From an uncultured Clostridia bacterium (GTDB lineage Bacteria; Bacillota; Clostridia; Oscillospirales; Acutalibacteraceae), in NCBI GenBank assembly GCA_946405565.1, contig CAMJHU010000001.1:1-26989 (forward strand): 26,989 nucleotides of DNA, in the 5' to 3' direction. The notes beneath the pieces were generated by a model. The model worked only from the letters and a program-made list of their open reading frames with translations. It searched no databases and had not been told where the DNA came from. Shown here one piece after another: positions 7,024 through 14,890 of the stretch. Every line of letters starts with the position of its first letter. The first letter of the stretch is position 1. The translations under genes and the position numbers were made by a program.

Positions 7024-7747
7024 CAGCGATCGGCTCTGTACGATCCTCACCGATACCCACGGCGTCATCTATGCGGTGGCAAGAGGCGCCAAGAGTATGA
7101 AAAACAAGAATGCCGCGGCGACGGCGCAATTTGTCTACGGACATTTTGAACTGTTTCGCCGGAAGGAATTGTATATCATCGACGAATCGCAGCCGGAGGA
7201 ACTCTACGCGGGGCTGCGGGAGGACATTGTGCGGCTGACGGTGGCGCAGTATATTTGTCAGCTCGCGAAGGAACTGGTACCGCAGGAGCAGTCGGCGGAA
7301 GAATATCTGCCGCTGCTGCGTGCTGCGCTGTATTACCTCTCGGAAAACACCCGTCCGCCGCTGCTGGTCAAGGCGGCAGCCGAACTGCGCATGATGAGTC
7401 TGGCGGGCTATATGCCCGATCTCGTGATGTGCGCGGGCTGCGGCGCGTATGAACACGATGTGATGTTTTTTTTGCCTGGTTCGGCACAGATTCGCTGTGG
7501 GAACTGCGGAAGCGGGACGGGCAGCAGTGTGCGGCTCTGTCGCGGTGCGCTCGCCGCGATGCGCCACGCGGTGTACAGTGATCTTCGCCGGACATTTGCC
7601 TTCACTCTCAGCGACGACAGCCTGATTCAAATGGCACAGGCGTCGGAGGCGTTTGTGCTGACCAGGCTGGAAAAAAATCTGACCGCGCTTGCCTTCCTGC
7701 ATACCTTGCTGCAGATGCCGTCGGTGAAGGGAGAGACAGGCATATGA
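6974..7747 (+). CDS. recO: DNA repair protein RecO
   Basis: RecO works with RecR (and RecF) to load RecA on SSB-coated single-stranded DNA and to anneal strands. The N-terminal OB fold begins with the typical HLTVSGIVLKVQPSGDSDR, and a helical C-terminal part carries a zinc site with C153-x2-C156 and C175-x2-C178. The TTG at 6974 gives 257 residues, the usual length. A GTG/ATG-type longer frame from 6935 would add an unrelated MTRRRHHPSEVTG segment and overlap the Shine-Dalgarno site. It overlaps the yqzL-like gene at its start and the next GNAT gene by 4 nt at its end (ATGA at 7744). Confidence 0.95.
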   Translation: MHLTVSGIVLKVQPSGDSDRLCTILTDTHGVIYAVARGAKSMKNKNAAATAQFVYGHFELFRRKELYIIDESQPEELYAGLREDIVRLTVAQYICQLAKELVPQEQSAEEYLPLLRAALYYLSENTRPPLLVKAAAELRMMSLAGYMPDLVMCAGCGAYEHDVMFFLPGSAQIRCGNCGSGTGSSVRLCRGALAAMRHAVYSDLRRTFAFTLSDDSLIQMAQASEAFVLTRLEKNLTALAFLHTLLQMPSVKGETGI

Positions 7748-8520
7748 TGACCTATGATACCATTCTTCGCGCGGCGATGGCACAGTCCGCCGTTGACCTG
7801 AACTGCGCGGCGGAGGATTTCGGATTGACCGAAAACCGAGCGGTGGTTTCCGCGCCGAATGACAAGGCGCGGAACTATCTGGAACTGCCTTTTTACTGTC
7901 AATTGGTTTCCTATGGCAGCAATGTCGTTGCTTCGGCAAGTGAGGAATTCCTGCCGTCTGTCCGGCAATACATAGACAAATACGGTGCGGTGCGCTGCTT
8001 TGAAACGCCGCAGATGCACGTTCTTAATGACGAACTGGAAAAACGAGGGTACCGTGTTTGTTTTATGGCGGAATACTTTCTGCCCGATCCCGCTGTCATG
8101 CGTCCGCTGACGTGTGCGTATGAATGCAGGGTACTGACGCCCGATGAATTTGCACCATACTATACGCCGTCATTTAGCAATGCGCTGTGTGAGCGCCGGA
8201 AGCAGTATGATGTGCTGGCGGTCGGCGCATATGACGGAGAAAAGCTCATCGGACTGGCGGGCGCGTCTGCCGATTGCGATACCATGTGGCAGATCGGGGT
8301 GGACGTGCTGCCGACATACCGTCGGCAGGGCGTTGGGTCCGCGATTACTTCCCGCCTTGCAGGTGAAATCATGGCGCGGGACAAGGTACCGTTTTACTGT
8401 GCGGCGTGGTCGAATGTGCGTTCTGTCCGCAACGCTGTCAAATGCGGTTTTCTTCCCGCGTGGGTGGAGATGACCGCGAAGTCCCGGTCGTTTGTGGACA
8501 AGATGAATGGCGTAATTTAA
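7744..8520 (+). CDS. GNAT family N-acetyltransferase, two-part protein
   Basis: A 258-residue protein whose C-terminal half (about 127-250) is a GNAT domain with the acetyl-CoA motif GVDVLPTYRRQGVGSAI at 185-201. The N-terminal half (about 1-120) is a conserved extension (residues such as VVSAPNDKARNYLELPFYCQLVSYGSNVVAS and CFETPQMHVLNDELEKRG) that I recall as a constant companion of this subfamily in Clostridia. The substrate is unknown. The ATG overlaps the recO stop (ATGA), so the gene is coupled to the era-recO unit; a second ATG at 7747 is equally possible as the start. The mutS2 gene follows after 34 nt. Confidence 0.85.
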   Translation: MMTYDTILRAAMAQSAVDLNCAAEDFGLTENRAVVSAPNDKARNYLELPFYCQLVSYGSNVVASASEEFLPSVRQYIDKYGAVRCFETPQMHVLNDELEKRGYRVCFMAEYFLPDPAVMRPLTCAYECRVLTPDEFAPYYTPSFSNALCERRKQYDVLAVGAYDGEKLIGLAGASADCDTMWQIGVDVLPTYRRQGVGSAITSRLAGEIMARDKVPFYCAAWSNVRSVRNAVKCGFLPAWVEMTAKSRSFVDKMNGVI

Positions 8521-8554
8521 TTATTATATATATATTGAGGAACATACGAAATCT

Positions 8555-10942
8555 ATGGATATGAATAAAGACAACAAAGTGCTGGAGCTTGACAAGGTGC
8601 TGGAGATGCTGGCGGCTAAATGTGCCTGCTCCGACGCCGCTGACGAAGCACGGCGCATTCAGCCCGAAACCGATTTAAACCGCGTGCAGGAGATGCTCAC
8701 GCAGACCGCGGACGCGTATATGCTGGCGGGGCGTTTCGGTACGCCCGGTTTCGGCGGCGCCGCCAATATCGCGGGAGCGCTGCGGCGGGCGCAGGCGGGA
8801 GCGGTGCTTTCGATGGGCGAATTGCTGCGCATCGCGTCGGTCATGCGTACCATCCGCACGCTGCGCGACTGGCGGGGACATTGTGAGGGCGTGACCACCT
8901 CACTGGACGGACTGTTTATGATGCTGAGTGCCGACCGCTCGCTGGAAGAAAAAATTTCGACCTGTATTGTCAGTCCGGAAGAGATGAGCGACCACGCTTC
9001 CGCGGAACTCAACGATATCCGCCGCAAAATCCGCAGCGCGCAGGCGCGTGTGCGGGAACAGCTGGAAAAGCTCATCCGCTCGGCAACCTATCAGAAATAC
9101 TTACAGGACGCGCTGGTGACACTGCGCGACGGAAGGTTCGTGGTGCCGGTCAAGGCGGAATTCCGCAGTCAGGTGGCAGGTCTGGTACACGACACTTCTT
9201 CCTCCGGCGCAACGGTGTTTATTGAACCGATGGCGGTAGTGGAAACCAATAACGATATCCGCCTCCTGCAAGGACGCGAGCAGGAGGAAATCGAACGGAT
9301 TCTGACGGCGCTTTCGGTCGAATGCGGCGAAAATGCGGACAGGCTGATCGGGAGCTATCATACCCTGATTGCGCTGGATCTGCTCTTTGCCAAGGCGAAC
9401 CTTGCCTATGATATGGACGCGTCGCTTCCGCGTATAGCAGCGGACGGCGTGATTGATCTTAAAAAAGCGCGTCACCCGCTGATTCATCGCAAGAAGGTCG
9501 TTCCTTCGGACATTCGTCTGGGAGAAGACTTTGATACATTGATGATTACCGGACCCAACACCGGCGGCAAGACCGTCACGCTCAAAACGCTGGGGCTGCT
9601 GACCGTCATGACCATGTGCGGACTGATGATTCCCGCCGGTGACAACAGCCGTGTGTCGGTTTTCGATACGATTCTCGCGGATATCGGGGACGAGCAGTCC
9701 ATCGAACAGTCGCTTTCCACTTTCTCGGCGCATATGACCAATATCATCCGCATTCTCGGTAAGGCGGGAGAGCGTTCTCTCGTGCTGCTCGACGAACTCG
9801 GCGCGGGTACCGATCCCATCGAAGGCGCGGCGCTGGCGGAATCCATTATCGAGCAGCTTCGCGGACAGGGGGCGCGCATTGCCGCGACCACCCATTATGC
9901 CGAACTCAAAAGCTACGCACTCACCACGCCGGGCGTGGAAAACGGAAGCTGCGAATTTGATGTGGAAACGCTGCGTCCCACCTATAAGCTGCTGATCGGT
10001 GTGCCGGGACGTTCCAATGCCTTTGCGATCTGTTCGCAGCTGGGAATGCCGGACGACGTTGTCAACCGGGCGCATACGCTGGTGTCCAGCGACAATACCC
10101 GCGTGGAGGATGTTGTGGCGGAGCTGGACACGACCCGTCAGGAGATGGAGCATAAGCTGGAAGAAGCCGAACGGCTCAAAGCCGAGGCGGAAGCCATCAA
10201 ACAGGAGATGAGACAGCGGGAAGAAGCGCTGGAAAAAGCCAAGCGCAGCGAGGTGGAAGCCGCACGGGTGGAAGCGTCCCGGATTGTGTCACAGGCGAGA
10301 GCCGAAGCGGACGACCTGCTCAAAGAGATCGACCGGCTGCGCAAGGATTACGAGTCCGCCAAAATATCCGCGCTCAACGGTGACGCAAAAGTGACCCTTC
10401 GCGCCAGACTGCGTCAGATGGAGGACGCGGTCAATCCGGTGGAGCAGCGTTCCAATGAAGGGTATGTACTGCCGCGGGAACTGAAAGTCGGCGATACGGT
10501 GGAGGTCTTCGGGCTGCACGAGAAAGGAACCGTCCTCAGCCTGCCGGATAAATCGGACAATGTCATGGTGCAGATGGGGATTATCAAGTCCCGTGTCAAG
10601 GTGGGAGAACTGCGATTGGTGGAAGAGAGCAAGGTGACAGTCAACGGTCAGCGGCAGCGCAAAAAGGCGGGAACCACCCATACGATTGACACCAAAAAGG
10701 TGCAGACCGAAGTGGATGTGCGCGGCTGCACCGTGGAGGAAGGCATTCTCGAAGTGGACCGCGTGATCGACCACGCGGTTGTGATGAAGCTGGGCGAGGT
10801 GCGCGTGATTCACGGCAAGGGAACGGGCGCACTCCGGGCAGGTTTGCACCAGCATTTCCGGAAGCATCCGAATATCAAATCCTTCCGGCTGGGCGTGTAC
10901 GGTGAAGGCGAAACCGGCGTGACCATTCTGGAACTGAAATAA
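8555..10942 (+). CDS. mutS2: Endonuclease/ribosome-rescue ATPase MutS2
   Basis: MutS2 is an ABC-type ATPase related to MutS but without the mismatch-recognition domain. It has been linked to suppression of homologous recombination and, in Bacillus, to splitting collided ribosomes. The Walker A motif GPNTGGKT is at residues 333-340, Walker B LLDELGAG has D413/E414, and a long charged coiled coil spans about 515-615. The C-terminal Smr domain has DVRG at 721-724 and HGKGTG at 753-758. At 795 residues it is full length. The ATG at 8555 (or the one at 8561) follows a TTGAGGAA site at somewhat long spacing. It sits in the recO unit and is followed at 31 nt by the SUKH gene. Confidence 0.96.
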   Translation: MDMNKDNKVLELDKVLEMLAAKCACSDAADEARRIQPETDLNRVQEMLTQTADAYMLAGRFGTPGFGGAANIAGALRRAQAGAVLSMGELLRIASVMRTIRTLRDWRGHCEGVTTSLDGLFMMLSADRSLEEKISTCIVSPEEMSDHASAELNDIRRKIRSAQARVREQLEKLIRSATYQKYLQDALVTLRDGRFVVPVKAEFRSQVAGLVHDTSSSGATVFIEPMAVVETNNDIRLLQGREQEEIERILTALSVECGENADRLIGSYHTLIALDLLFAKANLAYDMDASLPRIAADGVIDLKKARHPLIHRKKVVPSDIRLGEDFDTLMITGPNTGGKTVTLKTLGLLTVMTMCGLMIPAGDNSRVSVFDTILADIGDEQSIEQSLSTFSAHMTNIIRILGKAGERSLVLLDELGAGTDPIEGAALAESIIEQLRGQGARIAATTHYAELKSYALTTPGVENGSCEFDVETLRPTYKLLIGVPGRSNAFAICSQLGMPDDVVNRAHTLVSSDNTRVEDVVAELDTTRQEMEHKLEEAERLKAEAEAIKQEMRQREEALEKAKRSEVEAARVEASRIVSQARAEADDLLKEIDRLRKDYESAKISALNGDAKVTLRARLRQMEDAVNPVEQRSNEGYVLPRELKVGDTVEVFGLHEKGTVLSLPDKSDNVMVQMGIIKSRVKVGELRLVEESKVTVNGQRQRKKAGTTHTIDTKKVQTEVDVRGCTVEEGILEVDRVIDHAVVMKLGEVRVIHGKGTGALRAGLHQHFRKHPNIKSFRLGVYGEGETGVTILELK

Positions 10943-10973
10943 AAAAAAATAAAAGTCGGAAGGGAGAATCCTC

Positions 10974-11483
10974 ATGTTTGAACATGCAGACCTGGATAGT
11001 TTGTGGGACGACAGCGATTATTCACTGGACAATTATGTGTCCGAACCGCCCACCGATCAGATGATCCGGGAAGCGCAGGTGGCGCTGGGCTATAAACTGT
11101 CCGTTTCCTACGTCTACTTGATGAAGCGGCATAACGGCGGGATTACACGGCGCACCTGCTGTCCCATTGACAACCGCTTTCCCGTGATGATCGAAGGAAT
11201 CTATGGCATCGGACGCAAGAAGCCATGTTCCCTGCTGGGCTTTTATTCTACTGCGTTCTGGGTGGATGAATGGGAGTATCCGGATATCGGTATCGCGATT
11301 GCCGATACCCCTTCGGCGGGACATGACATGATTTTTCTGGATTACCGGGAATGCGGACGTGACGGAGAACCGCGCGTCGTGGTAGTCGATCAGGAAGCCG
11401 ATTACGAGATCACCGTACTGGCGGATAATTTTGAGGAGTTTATTTCCAAGCTTCGGACAGATACGGAGCTTGGATTGAGCTGA
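10974..11483 (+). CDS. SMI1/KNR4 (SUKH) family protein
   Basis: A 169-residue single-domain protein with the SUKH fold pattern: an N-terminal helix pair leading to EAQVALGYKLSVSYVYLMKRHNGG (about 33-56), then Ile/Trp-containing strands and a C-terminal DNFEEFISKL helix. SUKH proteins often neutralise polymorphic toxins, but many solitary copies in Firmicutes have no known partner. No toxin gene is adjacent: the neighbours are mutS2 (31 nt upstream) and a YpmS-like gene (37 nt downstream). A GGGAG site precedes the ATG. Confidence 0.85.
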   Translation: MFEHADLDSLWDDSDYSLDNYVSEPPTDQMIREAQVALGYKLSVSYVYLMKRHNGGITRRTCCPIDNRFPVMIEGIYGIGRKKPCSLLGFYSTAFWVDEWEYPDIGIAIADTPSAGHDMIFLDYRECGRDGEPRVVVVDQEADYEITVLADNFEEFISKLRTDTELGLS

Positions 11484-11520
11484 TATTTTTCAAAATTCAC
11501 AGCAAAGGAGATTTTGCAAC

Positions 11521-12513
11521 ATGGCAGATACCCAAAACGAAGCCATCCCGATGGGAGGCAGCACAGCAGACGGCACGTCCGTCACCACACAGGTGGCACC
11601 CCAGACAAGCGAAACCACCCCCGTTTACGCGGCGGGCGCCATCACCGAACCTGACGGTTCCGAACCGCCCCGCAAAAAGACCAATATTGCGGTGGTGCTG
11701 ATTCTGGGACTGTTCGGTTTGCTGGTGGTAGCAGCAATCCTTCTGGGCATTGTCTTTCTCTTTGCCACCACCGATACCATGCCGAAGGCGCCGGTGGTCA
11801 CGGGCGATATGCAGAGCGTGGTCAAGGAATCCGCAATTGAGATGATCAAGGACAAGAAGATTTCCTTCAATTCCAACGACGTCAACATCTTTCTCGGACA
11901 AGCCGCGGATAGTGCCAAGGACAAACTTGCCGAAGAAGATATCCAGATCAACGACCTTTTCGCGGTGATCAACAATGATAAAGCCACCCTGTACAGCCGT
12001 GTCAACTACAAGGGCATCACGCTTCCCATCAAGGCAACCGCGGATGTGAGTTTCGATGATCCTTACATTATTATTCATCTCCACAGTGCCTATGTGGGCA
12101 AGCTCAGCCTGCCCCAGCAGGAGATTCTCAAACATCTCGAAGGCGTTACCTCGGTGGAAAATGTCACCTTCCGTAATGGCATGATTTACTTTGACACCAC
12201 CAATTTCAACGATCAGATGACGGATCTTGCCCTGAGCGAATTGGGACTCAAGCCGGAGGATGTCGGAGCCGATACGGATAACGATACTGACTCCACGGAA
12301 GAAAACAAAGGCTTCTCCATCAAGAAGTGGTTCAGCAATCTGGTGGGCGGCGTCAAGAACACCGTCAAGAACTGGATGGCGCAGAAGGTCAGCAGCCTGA
12401 TTCATGACGTACATTTTGAGGATGTCAAGATTCTGGACGACCAGCTGGTGATTGACGTCACCTTCAACGAAGAGGCGCCCGCGGAGGAAACCACCACCGA
12501 CGCGGCGGCGTAA
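11521..12513 (+). CDS. Single-pass membrane protein, YpmS-like extracellular region
   Basis: A 330-residue protein with a Thr/Pro-rich cytoplasmic tail (1-50), basic stop RKK at 51-53, one membrane helix (about 56-82), and an extracellular beta-rich region (about 95-245) with the alternating pattern seen in YpmS/DUF2140 proteins (SFNSNDVNIFLGQ..., NDKATLYSRVNYKGITLPIKATADVSF..., NGMIYFDTTNFN). A charged linker, a basic amphipathic segment (about 263-300) and a last strand follow, ending in an acidic Thr/Ala tail. The family match is by pattern only. AAAGGAG lies upstream of the ATG. The terminator at 12551 closes the unit that begins at era. Confidence 0.6.
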   Translation: MADTQNEAIPMGGSTADGTSVTTQVAPQTSETTPVYAAGAITEPDGSEPPRKKTNIAVVLILGLFGLLVVAAILLGIVFLFATTDTMPKAPVVTGDMQSVVKESAIEMIKDKKISFNSNDVNIFLGQAADSAKDKLAEEDIQINDLFAVINNDKATLYSRVNYKGITLPIKATADVSFDDPYIIIHLHSAYVGKLSLPQQEILKHLEGVTSVENVTFRNGMIYFDTTNFNDQMTDLALSELGLKPEDVGADTDNDTDSTEENKGFSIKKWFSNLVGGVKNTVKNWMAQKVSSLIHDVHFEDVKILDDQLVIDVTFNEEAPAEETTTDAAA

Positions 12514-12550
12514 ATGGCTTGCAACCCCGGAGTTTATCACACATACCCCC

Positions 12551-12597
12551 AAGCGGAATCTCCTGCCCTTCAAAGGGTGCGGTGATTCCGCTTTTTT
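12551..12597 (+). terminator. Rho-independent terminator
   Basis: A 10-bp stem (12551-12560 with 12584-12593) encloses a second small stem (CCCTT/AAGGG, 12566-12575 region) and is followed by six T residues. It ends the mutS2 / YpmS-like unit. Confidence 0.85.
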
Positions 12598-12646
12598 GCC
12601 GTTGTATGGGGACGGTTTCCGGTGACAGAAAAATTTTTCGGAAAAA

Positions 12647-12677
12647 TGTAGGGATTTGCGGATGACGTGCGTCTAAT
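12647..12677 (+). promoter_or_regulatory. Candidate ECF sigma promoter (autoregulation)
   Basis: TGTAGGGATTT at 12647-12657 and CGTCTAAT at 12670-12677 are spaced as -35 and -10 boxes of an ECF promoter, directly upstream of the sigma gene. CGTC-type -10 boxes are usual for ECF sigma factors of Firmicutes. The -35 match is less certain. Confidence 0.45.
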
Positions 12678-12702
12678 GAAGTGAAAGGAGGAAACAGGCG
12701 AG

Positions 12703-13221
12703 ATGAGTGAAAAGACACAAACCGATTCGGAGAGAATCGAACATATGGTGACACAGTACGGCGACAGCCTGCTGCGGTTGTGCTGTATGTACACGGGTGA
12801 GCTGTCAAGCGCGGAGGATGCCTTGCAGGAGACGTTTCTCAACGCCTTCCGACATATCAAAAACTTCCGTGGGGACTGTTCGGAAAAGACGTGGCTCACA
12901 GGCATTGCGGTCAACGTTTGCCGTTCGTACCTGCGGCGCGAAAAGCAGCGTCTGGGACATTTGCAGCTGGTGTCCGGGGAAGACGAAACCGAGCAGATTC
13001 CCGACCGTGCCGCGGAGATTGTTTATGATGATACGGTGCTGCGCGAAATCCACGCGCTGAAACCCAAGTACCGCGAGGTGATTCTCATGTACTATTATCA
13101 GGAGATGACCGCCGGAGAGATTGCGCGGGCGCTGGGTCTGAGCGAATCGGCTGTGACCGTCCGGCTCACCCGCGCACGGCAGCAATTGAAGGTCAGATTA
13201 CAGGATTGGTATGACAATTAA
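12703..13221 (+). CDS. ECF-type RNA polymerase sigma factor
   Basis: A 172-residue extracytoplasmic-function sigma factor. Region 2 (about 16-82) has the core-binding YGDSLLRLCCMYTGELSSAEDALQETFL and the -10-recognition helix. Region 4 (about 112-165) has a helix-turn-helix (AGEIARALGLSESAVTVRLTRAR) for the -35 box. Regions 1 and 3 are absent, as is normal. AAAGGAGG precedes the ATG. The anti-sigma-like membrane protein begins 16 nt after the stop, the standard arrangement of such pairs. The signal sensed and the regulon are unknown; a self-recognised promoter candidate lies upstream. Confidence 0.94.
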   Translation: MSEKTQTDSERIEHMVTQYGDSLLRLCCMYTGELSSAEDALQETFLNAFRHIKNFRGDCSEKTWLTGIAVNVCRSYLRREKQRLGHLQLVSGEDETEQIPDRAAEIVYDDTVLREIHALKPKYREVILMYYYQEMTAGEIARALGLSESAVTVRLTRARQQLKVRLQDWYDN

Positions 13222-13237
13222 GGAGGAGTGGTGAAGG

Positions 13238-14674
13238 ATGCATACAGAAAAGCAAATCAATCTGAAAGAGCATATGGATACAAAAATGGAGGATATCCGG
13301 GTAAACGAGACAATGAAACAGAACATCATGGCGCAGATCGAATCGGAACAGAACCATGAAACGGTCCGGAAATCCGGCGGAAAATGGAACCGGAAGAAAC
13401 TCATTCTCATGGCGGCGGCGGCAGTGCTGATTGCGGCGTATCCCGTGACAGCGGGAGCGCAGGCGGCTTACCATGTGGTGTCCGGGTGGGTGACGGCAGC
13501 CGTGAGCGGCGAAGTGGCGCAGAATATTTATCCCGTGAATGATTCCGCGACCGATCAAGGCATTCAGGTGGAAGTGGAGAGCGCGGTCAATGACAATCAC
13601 AACGCGCTGGTCTTTATCACGGTGCAGGATACCGAGGGCAAGGGACGGCTGGGCGAAGACATCGACCTCTGCGACAGCTTCGACCTCGACATTGGCGGTG
13701 TGAAGGGACATGTCGTCGCCACGGCGGTGATGGATTCCTATGATCCCGTTACTCAGACCGCCCGCTTCTACACCTATCAGACCATTCACGGCGATATTGC
13801 CGACAAGCCTGTCACAGCGCACCTGACAGGTATCATGGCGCATAAGACCAAAATTCCCAACTGTGACACCGGCATAGACCTTGCCGCTATCGTACAGCAG
13901 CATCCCAAGGTCGGCGGCAGTGCCATCAAGGATATTAACGGTGTCGGTTATACCAACATAGAGGAACCCGCCAGACCCAAAAAGAGTGATGTTCTGACCC
14001 CCGATGTGATGGACGTGCCGCTGGGCAACGGGCTGGATTTTGTGCATATCAGCAACATCGGCTATATCGACGGGCGGCTGCACATTCAGACCCGCTGGGA
14101 CGCGAGCTTTGATAACCACGGCGACCTGAGGCTCTGCCGCAAGGATTACACCGGCGACTACACTGGCGACGCGTTCTGGGATTACGTCGCGCCGGTCAGC
14201 GGAATTGATACTGTGTATTTTGATACCGCCGAGGATATAGCCAACAACAGTTTTTACTCCCACACCAAGCATATCGAATATCTCTTTGACGTATCGCCGG
14301 AGGATTTGCGGAATTACAATCTGATTGCCACGGAAATGGTCAAAGACGGTATCCTGACAAAAGGCGACTGGCAGGTAAGCTTCCGGACGCAGCACACCGA
14401 ATCGCTCCTGCTGGACGGCGGTCGGCAGACCAAGAGCGTGGAAATTACGCCGCTGGGCGTGTATGTGGAGGGCTACACCGGCAAGGATACGCCCGTGGTT
14501 GTCATCACTTATGCCGACGGCTCCACCGAGACGGTGGACTGCTTCGGGATGACGTCTGTTTCCGGTATTTTTACCCGCCGTCGGAGCTGCTATGCCGAAA
14601 TCCTTCTGGATAAGTCGCCGAGTGAGATTGTCTGCGTGACGATAGACGGTGAGGAAATCCATAACCGTACCTGA
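13238..14674 (+). CDS. DUF4179-type membrane anti-sigma/sensor protein
   Basis: A 478-residue single-pass protein: a cytoplasmic N-terminus (1-50) with a helical VNETMKQNIMAQI segment that would hold the sigma factor, a basic stop at 49-54, a membrane helix (about 54-72), and a large extracellular beta-rich region. The pattern (VTAAVSGEVAQNIYPVNDSATDQGIQVEVESAVNDNHNALVFITVQD) is that of DUF4179-type proteins found downstream of ECF sigma genes. Near residue 310 there is a short YTGDYTGD duplication. The ATG is preceded by AAGGAGG (13220-13226) at slightly long spacing. Its role as anti-sigma factor is inferred from position and layout. The terminator at 14715 follows. Confidence 0.8.
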   Translation: MHTEKQINLKEHMDTKMEDIRVNETMKQNIMAQIESEQNHETVRKSGGKWNRKKLILMAAAAVLIAAYPVTAGAQAAYHVVSGWVTAAVSGEVAQNIYPVNDSATDQGIQVEVESAVNDNHNALVFITVQDTEGKGRLGEDIDLCDSFDLDIGGVKGHVVATAVMDSYDPVTQTARFYTYQTIHGDIADKPVTAHLTGIMAHKTKIPNCDTGIDLAAIVQQHPKVGGSAIKDINGVGYTNIEEPARPKKSDVLTPDVMDVPLGNGLDFVHISNIGYIDGRLHIQTRWDASFDNHGDLRLCRKDYTGDYTGDAFWDYVAPVSGIDTVYFDTAEDIANNSFYSHTKHIEYLFDVSPEDLRNYNLIATEMVKDGILTKGDWQVSFRTQHTESLLLDGGRQTKSVEITPLGVYVEGYTGKDTPVVVITYADGSTETVDCFGMTSVSGIFTRRRSCYAEILLDKSPSEIVCVTIDGEEIHNRT

Positions 14675-14714
14675 GCTTTTTATCACCCATATTTTACCGC
14701 GAACCATACAATGC

Positions 14715-14766
14715 CGCCGGTTCCACCGCTTCGCTGCTGCGAGACGATGGAACTGGCGTCTTTTCT
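14715..14766 (+). terminator. Rho-independent terminator
   Basis: An 11-bp stem with one G-T pair (14715-14725 with 14748-14758) is followed by a T-rich run. It closes the sigma/anti-sigma pair. Confidence 0.75.
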
Positions 14767-14820
14767 TTGACAAGAAAATGTGAAAAAATATGAATTCATC
14801 ATTTCGCCTGTCGAATTATA

Positions 14821-14849
14821 TTGACTTTTTCGCCGTTTTCCGGTACAAT
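14821..14849 (+). promoter_or_regulatory. Sigma-A promoter of the lysyl-tRNA synthetase gene
   Basis: TTGACT, a 17-nt spacer and TACAAT. The leader to the ATG at 14891 is only about 35 nt, too short for a T-box riboswitch. Confidence 0.8.
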
Positions 14850-14890
14850 AGAGTGAAACACTTTTATAGGTAAATGGAGAGTTGCAAACC

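Noticed and set aside
13193..14773. A 526-codon antisense frame over the anti-sigma gene
   Set aside because: A shadow of the sense gene; His/Gly/Ile-rich translation without recognisable motifs, and it spans the terminator at 14715.
14850..14890. T-box or lysine riboswitch ahead of the LysRS gene
   Set aside because: The leader from the predicted start of transcription to the ATG is only about 35 nt, with no room for either structure.
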